In this document: one piece after another, positions 42,655-51,101 of the stretch
How the letters are laid out: each line of letters opens with the position of its first letter
How positions within the stretch are numbered: position 1 is the first letter of the stretch
From: Streptomyces griseus
GTDB taxonomy: Bacteria > Actinomycetota > Actinomycetes > Streptomycetales > Streptomycetaceae
NCBI RefSeq assembly: GCF_900460065.1
Contig: NZ_UAVD01000029.1
Span: 496,001-560,000 of the forward strand
Length of the DNA: 64,000 bases
Reading direction: 5' to 3'
Made by a program: the position numbers and the translations under genes
The notes under the pieces: generated by a model
The model's input: only the letters and a program-made list of their open reading frames with translations
The model's database searches: none
Told to the model about the DNA's origin: nothing

Positions 42655-43641
42655 ATGCCACGAACCGCGCTGAGAGTCCGCCGCTGGGCCGCGATCGCCG
42701 TACTGGGAGGCCTGTTGGCCGGCTGCGGAACGGGGGAGGCCGACCCGGCGGGACCGGCCGCCGCCCCGGGGAGCGGGGCCGGTGCCCGCACGACCACGGA
42801 CGTGCGGCCCATCGAGGCCGCCACCCGGATCACCGACGCCGAGGGCGTCACGGTCTCCCTGCCGAAGCCGCCGGAGAGGATCGTCTGCCTGGTGGCCCTC
42901 TGCGACGACATGCTCGTCGAGCTGGGGATGACCCCGACCGCCACCAACTCCCGGGTGCTGGCGCACCCGAAGTTCCTGGGCGAGGAGAAGGCCGCGGGGA
43001 TACCCGTCGTGCCCGGCGGCTTCCTCAGCCCCGAGGTCGAGGCCGTCCTGGCCCACCGGCCCGACCTGGTGATCGGCCTGGAGGACACGCACGGCAAGCT
43101 GGCCCCCGCGCTGAAGGGCGCCACGACGTTCTGGCCCGTCCAGCCCGGATCCTGGCAGGACAGCGTCGGCTACCTGCGAAACCTGGCAGCGCTCACCGGC
43201 CGCACCGAGCAGGGCGAGAGGGCGGAGAGGGGCTTCCGCACCCGCCTGGCACGGGCGGAGCGCAGTGCGAGCGACAGGACCGCGCTCATCGTCTACGGCA
43301 GCGACGAGAACTTCGGCGTGGCCACCCCGGAGACCGACGTGGCGGCCGGACTGTTCCCGAAGATCTCCCACTACCCCTGGAAGAGCCGGGGCGTGGAGGG
43401 CAGTTACAGCCTGGAGGAGATCCTCGCCCGGGACGTCGACGTCCTCTTCGTGGAGACGCTCTCCTTCGGCGCACCGGACGGCAGGCTCTCCGACAAGCTG
43501 GCGCAGAACCCGCTCTGGTCACGCATCCCCGCCGTGAAGAACGGCAAGGTCATCGAGGTCGACTCCGAGGTGTGGGCCAAGGGGCGCGGCACCCGTTCCC
43601 TGGGCGTCGTCCTCGACGAGGCGACGGCCGCACTGCGGTGA
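42655..43641 (+). CDS. FecB-type metallophore-binding lipoprotein
   Basis: 328-aa substrate-binding lipoprotein with lipobox LLAGC (Cys about 23) and a FecB/BtuF fold (VSLPKPPERIVCLVALCDDM, then AHRPDLVIGLED, VKNGKVIEVDSEVWAKG). The family binds siderophore-like chelates rather than free metal, unlike the ZnuA-type protein expected for free zinc. Under Zur control it would take up a zinc-chelate. ATG 42655 has GAGGGA 7 nt upstream. Its stop overlaps the first permease (GTGA). Confidence 0.93.
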   Translation: MPRTALRVRRWAAIAVLGGLLAGCGTGEADPAGPAAAPGSGAGARTTTDVRPIEAATRITDAEGVTVSLPKPPERIVCLVALCDDMLVELGMTPTATNSRVLAHPKFLGEEKAAGIPVVPGGFLSPEVEAVLAHRPDLVIGLEDTHGKLAPALKGATTFWPVQPGSWQDSVGYLRNLAALTGRTEQGERAERGFRTRLARAERSASDRTALIVYGSDENFGVATPETDVAAGLFPKISHYPWKSRGVEGSYSLEEILARDVDVLFVETLSFGAPDGRLSDKLAQNPLWSRIPAVKNGKVIEVDSEVWAKGRGTRSLGVVLDEATAALR

Positions 43642-44699
43642 GGCGCCCGCCCGTCGTGCCGCTCTGCCTGGGCGCGGTGGCCCTGGCGGGCGCGGTCTGC
43701 GCGCTCAGTCTCGGCACCCCGTACGTCCCGCCCGCCGCGCTCCCGGCCGCACTGGGGTCCGACGGGCTCGCGGGGCTCGTCGTCACCGAACTGCGGCTGC
43801 CCCGCATGGTGCTGGCGCTGATCGCCGGGGCCTGCCTGGGGGCCGCGGGCCTCGTTCTCCAGGAGGCCCTGCGCAACCCGCTCGCCGTGCCCGAGATGCT
43901 GGGCGTCTCCTCCGGGGCCGCCCTGGGCGTCGCCGCACCGCTGGTCCTGGCCCTGGCCGTGCCTCTCGGACTGCAACCGTTCCTGGCCCTGGCCGGGGCG
44001 GCGCTCGGCGGCCTGCTCACCCTGGTCGCCGCCGGATTCGGGCGGAGCCCCTCGGCCGTCCTGCTGACCGGTGCCGCCGTCGCCGCCGCACTCCAGGCCG
44101 CCCTGCTGGTGCTCATGGTGATGGCCGACCAGCTCGACCTCCAGCTCATCTACCGCTATCTGCTGGGCAGCCTGTCGGCCCGCACCTGGGACGACGTCAC
44201 CGGACTGCTGCCCTGGCTCGCCGCGGCCGTCCCGGCGCTGGTGCTGTGCGTACCGGTGCTCGGTGTGCTGCGCCTCGGCGACGACGACGCCCGCGCGCTG
44301 GGCGTACGGGTCGAACGCGCGCGGGTCGCCGCGCTGGGCATCGCCGTCGTCCTCATCGCCCCCGTCGTCGCGGTCTGCGGACCGGTGGCCTGGGTCGGCT
44401 TCCTCGCTCCCCACCTCGCCCGCCGGCTCCGCCCCGACGGCGGCGCGGCCGGGTGGCTCGTCCGGTCCGCCGGGTGCGGCGCGATCGTCGTGCTGTGCGC
44501 GGACCAGCCGGCCCGGCTGGCGCTCGCCCCCGTGGAGACGCCCGTCGGCGCCTGGACCGCCCTGGTCGGGGTGCCCGTCGGGGTCCTCCTGCTGAAGCGG
44601 GGGAGGCGGCCCGCCCGGGTCCGGCGGCCCCTGCCGCCGTCCCTGCCGCAGGCCCCTACGGCTCTTGCCGCTCCCGTCCTGCGGAAGGCGGAACGATGA
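43638..44699 (+). CDS. FecCD-family ABC permease, first half
   Basis: 353-aa membrane protein of the FecCD family: LRLPRMVLALIAGACLGAAG, then LRNPLAVPEMLGVSSGAALG, WVGFLAPHLARRL. About 9-10 helices. With the next gene it forms a heterodimeric channel. GTG 43638 overlaps the binding-protein stop; ATGA overlap downstream. Confidence 0.93.
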   Translation: MRRPPVVPLCLGAVALAGAVCALSLGTPYVPPAALPAALGSDGLAGLVVTELRLPRMVLALIAGACLGAAGLVLQEALRNPLAVPEMLGVSSGAALGVAAPLVLALAVPLGLQPFLALAGAALGGLLTLVAAGFGRSPSAVLLTGAAVAAALQAALLVLMVMADQLDLQLIYRYLLGSLSARTWDDVTGLLPWLAAAVPALVLCVPVLGVLRLGDDDARALGVRVERARVAALGIAVVLIAPVVAVCGPVAWVGFLAPHLARRLRPDGGAAGWLVRSAGCGAIVVLCADQPARLALAPVETPVGAWTALVGVPVGVLLLKRGRRPARVRRPLPPSLPQAPTALAAPVLRKAER

Positions 44700-45754
44700 C
44701 GCTCACCGACACCGTGCCCGGACCGTCGCGTCGGTTCCCGCGCGCGCCGGGCGTCCGGATGGGCGGCCTGGCGCTGCTCGTCGCCGCGGTGGCCTGCGCC
44801 GATCTCCTCGCCGGCCGGGGCGTCACCCCCGACGGCGCCCGGGCCGTGCTGCTCGGCCACGGCGACGACCCCACCGCCCAGCACATCGTGCTCCATCTGC
44901 GACTGCCCCGGATGCTGGTGGCGCTGGTCGCCGGAGCGTGTCTCGGAGTGGCCGGGCTGGTGCTCCAGTCGGCCCTGCGCAACCCGCTGGCCGGGCCCGA
45001 GGTCACCGGCGTCACCCCCGGTGCGGTGCTCGGCGCGGTCACCGCGACCGGCCTCGGCCTCGCGGGCTGGGAGTCCCCCACGGCCGTCGTCGTGGCGGCC
45101 TGCCTCGGCGGTTTCGCCGGGGCGGGGCTGCTGTGGCTGCTCGCCGGGCGGGACCGGGGCGACCCGGAACAGACGGCCGTGTACGGGGTCCTCGTGTCGG
45201 CGGTGCTCGCCGGGCTCACCGCGGTCGTTCTCCTGGTGGCCCCCGGCGAGCTCGGCAGCGTCGTCCAGTGGCTGATCGGGTCCACCGAGGGCCGGGTGTG
45301 GCAGCACTGGGAGCTGCTCTGGCCGTGGGCCGCCTTCTGGGGCGCCGCCGCCTGGCTGCTCGCCGGGCCGCTGACCCTGTTGCGCTGCGGCGACGAACAG
45401 GCCTCCGCGGCGGGCCTGGCCACCGGTCGGGGCCGGGGGGCGGCGCTCGTCTGCGCCGTGGCGCTGACGGCCGGTGCCGTATCGGCCGTGGGGGCGCTCG
45501 GCTTCGTGGGGCTGCTGGTGCCCCACCTGGCGCTGGCCGTCTTCGGGGCCGACCTGCGCATCACCCTTCCGGGGGCGGCGCTGCTCGGCGCGGCGGTGGT
45601 GTGCGGGGCGGACGCCGCCGCCCAGTGGCTGTCACCGCTGCTGGCCACCGCGCTCGACGCGGACCGGCTGACCCTCCCGGTCGGCGCCCTGACCACCTGC
45701 GTGGGGGCGGGGCTGCTGATGGTCGTGGCGCGGCGGCGGGCGGACGAGCGATGA
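44696..45754 (+). CDS. FecCD-family ABC permease, second half
   Basis: 352-aa paralogue of the preceding permease (LRLPRMLVALVAGACLGVAG, LRNPLAGPEVTGVTPGAVLG, GFVGLLVPHLA). ATG 44696 lies in an ATGA overlap with the first permease gene. A short 85-nt gap leads to the ATPase gene. Confidence 0.93.
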   Translation: MTLTDTVPGPSRRFPRAPGVRMGGLALLVAAVACADLLAGRGVTPDGARAVLLGHGDDPTAQHIVLHLRLPRMLVALVAGACLGVAGLVLQSALRNPLAGPEVTGVTPGAVLGAVTATGLGLAGWESPTAVVVAACLGGFAGAGLLWLLAGRDRGDPEQTAVYGVLVSAVLAGLTAVVLLVAPGELGSVVQWLIGSTEGRVWQHWELLWPWAAFWGAAAWLLAGPLTLLRCGDEQASAAGLATGRGRGAALVCAVALTAGAVSAVGALGFVGLLVPHLALAVFGADLRITLPGAALLGAAVVCGADAAAQWLSPLLATALDADRLTLPVGALTTCVGAGLLMVVARRRADER

Positions 45755-45839
45755 CGGTGGACGGTGGACGGACGGGGCGCGCGTGCGCCCCGTCCGTCGA
45801 CGCCGACGGAAGTGGAGGACAGCGGATGAGGAGGGTGAC

Positions 45840-46745
45840 ATGCCGGAAGGCCTGACCGGACCAGTGGAGTCGAGCCCGGTGGAGGAGGCCGGAGCGGAAG
45901 CGGAACCCGGCGGGGCGCCCGGTCCCGAGGTCGTACGGGCGGAGGGGCTGACCTTTGGCTACCCGGGCCGGCCGGTCCTGCGCGGGGTGGACCTGAGCGT
46001 CCGGGCCGGGGAGTTGGTCGCCCTGATCGGACTGAACGGCTGCGGCAAGAGCACCCTGCTCAAGCTCGCCGCCGGACTGCTCACCCCGAGCGGCGGGCGC
46101 GTTCTGCTGGAAGGCGACGACGTGGCCCGGCTGCCCCGCCGTGCCGCCGCCCGGCGCGTCGCCCTGCTCCACCAGTCGGCCCCCGCCGTTCCGGGACTGA
46201 CGGTGCGGCAACTCGTGCGACAGGGGCGCTATGCCGCCCGGGGGCCGCTCGGGATGTTGCGGGAGGGCGACGACGAGGTGACGTCGCGGGCGCTCGCGGA
46301 CGTCGGCGTCACCGCCTGGGCCGACCGGCCCGTGGACGCCCTGTCCGGGGGTGAACGCCAGCGGGTCCGGCTGGCCATGGCGCTGGCCCAGGACGCCCGC
46401 CTGCTCTTTCTCGACGAGCCGACCACCTATCTCGATCTGCGGCACCAACTGGAGGTGCTCCGGACGGTCGTACGGCTGCGCGCGGAACGCCGGCTGACGG
46501 TGGTGATGGTGCTGCACGACCTCAACCACGCCGCGCGGTTCGCCGATCGGATCGTCGCGCTGCGCGAGGGCCGCGTGGCCGCCGACGGGCCTCCGGCCGA
46601 GGTGGTCACCCGGCGTCTGCTGGCCGAAGTCCTCGGTGTGGAGGGCCGGGTGGGGATCGACAGTGAGGGCGGCTGGCCCGTCTGTTACCCAGATCACCCT
46701 CTCGAACCGCTCCAGCTATTGCGGAATGAAAATCATATTCATTAG
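45840..46745 (+). CDS. Metallophore ABC transporter ATPase (FecE-like)
   Basis: 301-aa ATPase with Walker A LNGCGKST, signature LSGGERQRV, Walker B LLFLDEP and switch His VLHDLNHA. It energises the Zur-linked importer. ATG 45840 has GGAGG 5 nt upstream. Its last codons contain a Zur-box-like palindrome (46727-46741), so the end of this gene doubles as control DNA for the peptide genes downstream; the C terminus ends LRNENHIH. Confidence 0.93.
   Translation: MPEGLTGPVESSPVEEAGAEAEPGGAPGPEVVRAEGLTFGYPGRPVLRGVDLSVRAGELVALIGLNGCGKSTLLKLAAGLLTPSGGRVLLEGDDVARLPRRAAARRVALLHQSAPAVPGLTVRQLVRQGRYAARGPLGMLREGDDEVTSRALADVGVTAWADRPVDALSGGERQRVRLAMALAQDARLLFLDEPTTYLDLRHQLEVLRTVVRLRAERRLTVVMVLHDLNHAARFADRIVALREGRVAADGPPAEVVTRRLLAEVLGVEGRVGIDSEGGWPVCYPDHPLEPLQLLRNENHIH
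46727..46741 (+). promoter_or_regulatory. Zur box inside the ATPase 3' end, upstream of the precursor peptide
   Basis: TGAAAATCATATTCA matches the Zur consensus at 13 of 15 positions, the best of the three sites here. It lies within the final codons of the ATPase and 78 nt before the precursor ATG, placing the peptide genes under direct zinc control. Confidence 0.82.
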
Positions 46746-46818
46746 TGTCTGTGCTGCGGCACGCACCGAAGCCGCGACCGAAACACCCGTCCGATCCTTC
46801 TGAATGGAGACGCAACTC

Positions 46819-46953
46819 ATGGAGAACAACACGGTGTTCAGCCCGATCGCCGACCAGGGTCAGCTCGCCCACCTCTCCGCCACCCACTCGAACGCCCTCG
46901 TCGAGAACCCCTTCGACGACGCGGTCGAGGCCGACACCGCGGCCGAGAAGTAA
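46819..46953 (+). CDS. Candidate 44-aa RiPP precursor peptide
   Basis: A 44-codon gene from ATG 46819 (GGAG 9 nt upstream) to TAA. The product has no Cys. Its middle reads QLAHLSATHSN (residues 15-25) and it ends in an acidic tail NPFDDAVEADTAAEK. Ser20, Thr22 and Ser24 alternate with Ala and His and could become oxazoles or methyloxazoles by a YcaO system; His18 and His23 would add metal ligands. Which part is leader and which is core is uncertain. The next genes encode the matching modification and export machinery. Confidence 0.8.
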   Translation: MENNTVFSPIADQGQLAHLSATHSNALVENPFDDAVEADTAAEK

Positions 46954-46992
46954 GCGACGCCTGCCGCTGAGGGCAGGTTCCCCGCCTGGCGC

Positions 46993-47035
46993 GGGGGCGG
47001 GCCCGCCCGGTGACATCCCGGGCGGGCCCGCCCCC
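46993..47035 (+). terminator. Strong hairpin between precursor and enzyme genes (attenuator or mRNA stabiliser)
   Basis: An 18-bp perfect GC stem (46993-47010 with 47018-47035) and a 7-nt loop, 40 nt after the precursor stop. Such hairpins in RiPP operons let the short precursor mRNA accumulate above that of the enzymes by partial termination or 3' protection. Confidence 0.8.
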
Positions 47036-47108
47036 GTTCGGCCCCGGCGTCCACGCACGGCCGCCAACGTCCCTTCCCCGCACACCCTTCACCGCTTCGG
47101 AGGATTCC

Positions 47109-48098
47109 GTGACCCGCAGTCGACTCGCTCCCGGCGCCGGGATCGTCACCGTCCCCGGTCGAGCCCCCGTGCTCCGGACCTCCGGAGGGGAGTTCCTGCG
47201 CGTCGACACCGGCGGTGTCACCGGCGAAGCCCTGGTGCGCCGGCTGGCGGGGCAGGAGGAGGCGCCGGACGAGGGCGGGAACGCCGCCGAACTCGACCGT
47301 CTCGTGCAGGCCTTCGAGGCTGCCGGGTACGCGGTGTCCGCTCCGCCCCGGGCCCCGCTCGCCGGGCGCACGGTCCATGTCCTCGGCGACCCCGTGCTCG
47401 CCGAGCCGCTGGCGCGCTGTGCCGGAGCGGAGGGGGCCGAGGTCCACCGGATCACCCCGGACCGGGTGGCGGAGCTCGTCCGGGCGGCCCCGGACCCCCG
47501 CGTCGTAGGGCGCGTCGCCGTGGTGTGGTGTCTCGACTCACCCGTGCCCGAAGGGCTCTGGGACGCGGCGGACCTGCTGCCCGGGCGACGCGTCGCCTGG
47601 CTGCGCTGCCACCGCGAGGGCGCCCACAGCTGGACCGAACCCCTGGCCGCCACCCCGGGAGACGTCACCTCGCGTCACGTCCGGCTCCGCAGACTCGCGG
47701 CGACCCCCGCCCATCGCGAACTCGCCGCGTACTGGGCAGGGCACCGGACCCCCGACACCGGACCGCACCCCACCGAAGCCTCCGCCGCCCTGATCGCCGC
47801 GCTCCTCACCGCCGATCTCCTCGCCTGGGCCGAAGCCGAAGCCGAAGCCGAAGTCGAGGAACGGGCCGGAGCCGGAGCCGGGGCGCGGATCGAAGCCGGG
47901 GCAGAGCCGGAGGCCGGGGCGCGGGCCGCCGCCGAGCCCGGGGCGCGCGTTCTCCCGGTGCGCCGTCGGCTGCGCCGGATCGACCTGCGCGCTCTCACCT
48001 TCACCGAGCACCCCGTGCTCCCCGTCCCGGACGTCGCACCCCTGCCCGCCCCGGCCCCCGCGCGCGCCGGGACCGGAGTTGCCGGGGCGCGCCCGTGA
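47109..48098 (+). CDS. E1-like/ocin-ThiF-like partner protein of an azole-forming YcaO
   Basis: 329-aa protein with no close match I can name with certainty. Features fit the E1-like partner of azole (TOMM) clusters: HVLGDPVLAEPLARCAGAEG starts a Rossmann-like middle domain, and LRALTFTEHPVLPVPDVAPL near the end is a common TOMM partner ending. Such partners bind the leader peptide and activate the YcaO. A low-complexity Ala/Glu/Gly stretch covers about residues 240-285. GTG 47109 has GGAGG 5 nt upstream; the stop overlaps the hydrolase start (GTGA). Confidence 0.72.
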   Translation: MTRSRLAPGAGIVTVPGRAPVLRTSGGEFLRVDTGGVTGEALVRRLAGQEEAPDEGGNAAELDRLVQAFEAAGYAVSAPPRAPLAGRTVHVLGDPVLAEPLARCAGAEGAEVHRITPDRVAELVRAAPDPRVVGRVAVVWCLDSPVPEGLWDAADLLPGRRVAWLRCHREGAHSWTEPLAATPGDVTSRHVRLRRLAATPAHRELAAYWAGHRTPDTGPHPTEASAALIAALLTADLLAWAEAEAEAEVEERAGAGAGARIEAGAEPEAGARAAAEPGARVLPVRRRLRRIDLRALTFTEHPVLPVPDVAPLPAPAPARAGTGVAGARP

Positions 48099-49723
48099 GC
48101 ACCCGCACCGTGTACGTCCCCACGCCGGACGGCACCGCGCTCGCCACCGACGTATGCCTCCCGGACGGCACCCGCCCGGTTCCCGCCGTCCTGATCAGAA
48201 CCCCCTACGGACGCCACGCACACCGCGCCGAGCTGCGCGGCTGGGCGGCCCACGGATTCGCCGCCCTCGCCCAGGACGTGCGCGGACGACACGGCTCGCC
48301 GGGGGAGTGGCACCCCTACCGGAGCGACGAGGCGGCGGACGGCGCCGCCGCCGTCGCCTGGACGCGCGCACAGACGTGGAGCAACGGGGAGGTCGTCGCC
48401 GTCGGCGCCTCCTACGCCGCGTACTGCGCCCTCGCCACCGCACTCACCGCCCGTGGCGCCGCCGGTGGCACGACCCGCGACGACGCCCGCGACGGCGGAC
48501 CCGGCCCCGCCCCCCACGGCCTCGGCCACTGGGGAGTCCCCGACGCCGTCATCGCCGCCGTCCCCGCGCTCGGACTCGCCGAGACGGCACGGGAGGCCGG
48601 GGGCCCGGAGCGGCTGTGGGCCCGGGCCGGCTGGTGGGCGGCCCACGGCGACCGCGGCGACTCCGACCCGGACGCGCTGGCCCGCGTCCTGGCGGACGAC
48701 CCCCGGCTGCTGGAACACCTCCCGCTCGCCCGCCTCGCGGAGCGGCTGGCCGGGGGACTGGGACGCGAACTGCCGTCCTGGTCCCGTCTCTGGGCCGAAC
48801 GGGGAAGAGGCCGGCTCGTCGCGCTGGGCGCGACCGCCCGCCTTCCCCTGCTCGCCGTCGGCGGCACCCGCGACCCCTTCGCCGAGGACACCGTGGCCCT
48901 GTGGCGCGGCTGGGGCGGACCGTCCCGCCTGCTTCTCGGGCCCTGGGGGCACCGCCTCACCGCCGACCCGGGCGCACCGGACCGCGCACACCTCAACCTC
49001 GGCGCGCTGTACGTACGGTGGGCCCGCGCGGCGCTCGCCGGGCGGCTGGACCCGAGACGGCACGGCGTCATCGCCCTGGGCGACAGCGGCCGCTGGCACA
49101 CCGCCCCGGGTACGGTGCTCCCTCCCGACGCCACCCCACCGGACCGCCCGGAGACGCGGTGCCGCTGGCCCTTCGGCTCGCCCACCGGTCTGCGGCTGCT
49201 CCACGGAGCCGAGTTCAGTGCCGACCCGGACCGACCCGTGCGCTCCGACGACCTCGCCGTACCGGCCGACCGCGACCGCCCCGACCGCTGCCTGCTCCTG
49301 TCACCACCGCTGCCCCGCCCGCTCGACCTGGCGGGCCCCGCCGTCGCCCGGATCAACGTCACGGCCGATACGCCCAGTGCCGACTGGGCGGTACGTCTCA
49401 CCGCCCTCGACCCGTCCGGCCGCGCCGATCCGCTCGCCTTCGGCATCGTGCGGCGTACCGGCCCGCCCGGCGAGGCCGCCGACATCACCGTGCCGCTCGG
49501 CACGGTGGGCCGTCGACTGCCCGCCGGAACCCGGTTGCGCGCGGAGATCGCCGGACACCACTTCCCCGCCCACGCCCGCAACCCGCACACCGGCGAAAAC
49601 CCGGTCACCGCCACCCGGCTCGCCCCGTCCCGCCGCACCGTGAACACCCGGGGCAGCGCCCTCCACCTGCCCGTCGTCGCCCGACGCCGCTACGTCGAGC
49701 CCGCACCGGAGATATGCCGTTGA
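48095..49723 (+). CDS. CocE/NonD-family (S15-type) serine hydrolase
   Basis: 542-aa alpha/beta hydrolase of the CocE/X-Pro dipeptidyl-peptidase family: VPTPDGTALATDVCLP at the N terminus, RGRHGSPGEWHPY, nucleophile elbow VGASYAAYCALA, RDPFAED and LGPWGHRL for the acid and His, then a PepX_C-like beta-domain. S15-type peptidases cut after Pro from the N terminus; the precursor contains Ser-Pro and Asn-Pro. It may process the modified peptide (inference). GTG 48095 overlaps upstream; its end overlaps the YcaO start. Confidence 0.87.
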   Translation: MSTRTVYVPTPDGTALATDVCLPDGTRPVPAVLIRTPYGRHAHRAELRGWAAHGFAALAQDVRGRHGSPGEWHPYRSDEAADGAAAVAWTRAQTWSNGEVVAVGASYAAYCALATALTARGAAGGTTRDDARDGGPGPAPHGLGHWGVPDAVIAAVPALGLAETAREAGGPERLWARAGWWAAHGDRGDSDPDALARVLADDPRLLEHLPLARLAERLAGGLGRELPSWSRLWAERGRGRLVALGATARLPLLAVGGTRDPFAEDTVALWRGWGGPSRLLLGPWGHRLTADPGAPDRAHLNLGALYVRWARAALAGRLDPRRHGVIALGDSGRWHTAPGTVLPPDATPPDRPETRCRWPFGSPTGLRLLHGAEFSADPDRPVRSDDLAVPADRDRPDRCLLLSPPLPRPLDLAGPAVARINVTADTPSADWAVRLTALDPSGRADPLAFGIVRRTGPPGEAADITVPLGTVGRRLPAGTRLRAEIAGHHFPAHARNPHTGENPVTATRLAPSRRTVNTRGSALHLPVVARRRYVEPAPEICR

Positions 49724-51087
49724 CCAGCCTCCTGCCCCTCGAAGCCCTCGTCGACCCCGTCAGCGGGATCATCCGCGACGTCGCACCCGTCGAGCACCCC
49801 ACCGGGGCGCCGCCCCGCTACACCGCGATGACCGCCGACGTCGCCGACGCCCGCCGCCTCGGCGCCTGGCCCGCCGACCGGGTCTCGCTCGGCACCACGT
49901 TCGGCGACCCCCGGGGCGCCTGGATCGCCGCCGTCGCCGAGGCCGTGGAGCGCTACTGCGGCAACCGCCTCCCGCCGCCCGGCCACCCCCAGGAGCCCCG
50001 GCGTGCCACCGCCGCCGAGCTGACCGCCGAGGGAGCCCGCGTCTACGGCCCCGGTGCGCTGCCGACCTACGCGCCGTGGCAGTTCGGCCGCCCGGGCTTC
50101 CCGTACGCCGAACTCACCCCCGACACACCGGCGCTGTGGACCCGGGCCGTCGAGAACGGGGAACCCTGCTGGGCCCCCGTCGCCCTGACCCACCTCAACT
50201 GGCGCCAGGGAGAGCTGCGTTCGCTGCCCCGCACCCACCACCTCAACTACGCGGGCATCGCCACCGGGCAGGGACTCGACGACGCCGTCGAGCGCGGGCT
50301 CCTGGAAGTCGTCGAGCGCGACGCCCTGGAGCTGTGGTGGCACCTGGACGGGCCCACCCGGGGCATCGACCCGGCCGGCGTCCCCGGGCTCACCGAGGAT
50401 CTGGCCGGCTGCGGGCTGGACGTGCACATCGTGGAGATGCCCTCCGAGTTCGCCCCCTGCGTCGCCGCCCTCGTGCACGATCCCGGGCGCGGTCTGTACG
50501 CGGCCGGGTTCGCCTGCCGGTACGACCCGGCGGAGGCGGCCCGCAAGGCCGTTCTGGAGGCCGTGCACACCTGGGTGTTCACACAAGGCGCGGTGGATGC
50601 GGACGGGTGGGTGTACCGGGCGATCGAGGCCGGGATGCTCGCCCGTGGCCTCTACCTCGACCACCGGGCCGACCGGCGTTATCTCGACGACTGCGGGCCC
50701 GGGTTCGCCGCCGTCCGGGACCTGGGCGCCCATGTCCAGGTCTGGCTGGACGACCGGATGGCCCCGCTCGCCCGCCGCTTCACCGAACCCGCCCTGGGGG
50801 TGGTCCCGGTCACCGCGATCACTCCCGGCAGCCGCGCCGCGCTCGACGCGGCACTCGCCGCCGGGGACCACCGGGTCATCACCGTGGACCTCACCACGGA
50901 GGACGTCGCCGAGACGCCGCTGCGCGTCGCCCGCGTCCTGGTCTCCGGACTGATCCCCAACGCACCCGCTGCCTTCGGCTACTTCGGCTGCCCCCGCCTC
51001 GCGGAGGCGGCGCTCGCCCGGGGCTGGCGCACCCGACCGCCCACCGCCCCGGGGGACTTCACCCTCGCCCCGCCCCCGCACATGTGA
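49714..51087 (+). CDS. YcaO-type cyclodehydratase
   Basis: 457-aa YcaO protein. ATP-binding motifs are visible as AVAEAVERYCGNRL (~70-83), LLEVVERDALELWW (~193-206) and AARKAVLEAVHTWVF, and it ends TLAPPPHM, a proline-rich tail like the PxPxP end of azoline synthases. These enzymes use ATP to cyclise Ser/Thr/Cys side chains on the precursor backbone; with a Cys-free precursor the product would be oxazolines. The ATG at 49714 is only 2 nt from GGAG; TTG 49720, in a TTGA overlap and 8 nt from GGAG, may be the true start. Confidence 0.93.
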   Translation: MPLTSLLPLEALVDPVSGIIRDVAPVEHPTGAPPRYTAMTADVADARRLGAWPADRVSLGTTFGDPRGAWIAAVAEAVERYCGNRLPPPGHPQEPRRATAAELTAEGARVYGPGALPTYAPWQFGRPGFPYAELTPDTPALWTRAVENGEPCWAPVALTHLNWRQGELRSLPRTHHLNYAGIATGQGLDDAVERGLLEVVERDALELWWHLDGPTRGIDPAGVPGLTEDLAGCGLDVHIVEMPSEFAPCVAALVHDPGRGLYAAGFACRYDPAEAARKAVLEAVHTWVFTQGAVDADGWVYRAIEAGMLARGLYLDHRADRRYLDDCGPGFAAVRDLGAHVQVWLDDRMAPLARRFTEPALGVVPVTAITPGSRAALDAALAAGDHRVITVDLTTEDVAETPLRVARVLVSGLIPNAPAAFGYFGCPRLAEAALARGWRTRPPTAPGDFTLAPPPHM

Positions 51088-51101
51088 AGGAGCGCGCCGC
51101 C

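Noticed and set aside
47840..47960. Tandem GCCGAAGCC-like repeats in the E1-like gene
   Set aside because: A coding low-complexity Ala/Glu/Gly stretch, not a mobile or CRISPR-type repeat; no spacers or constant units.
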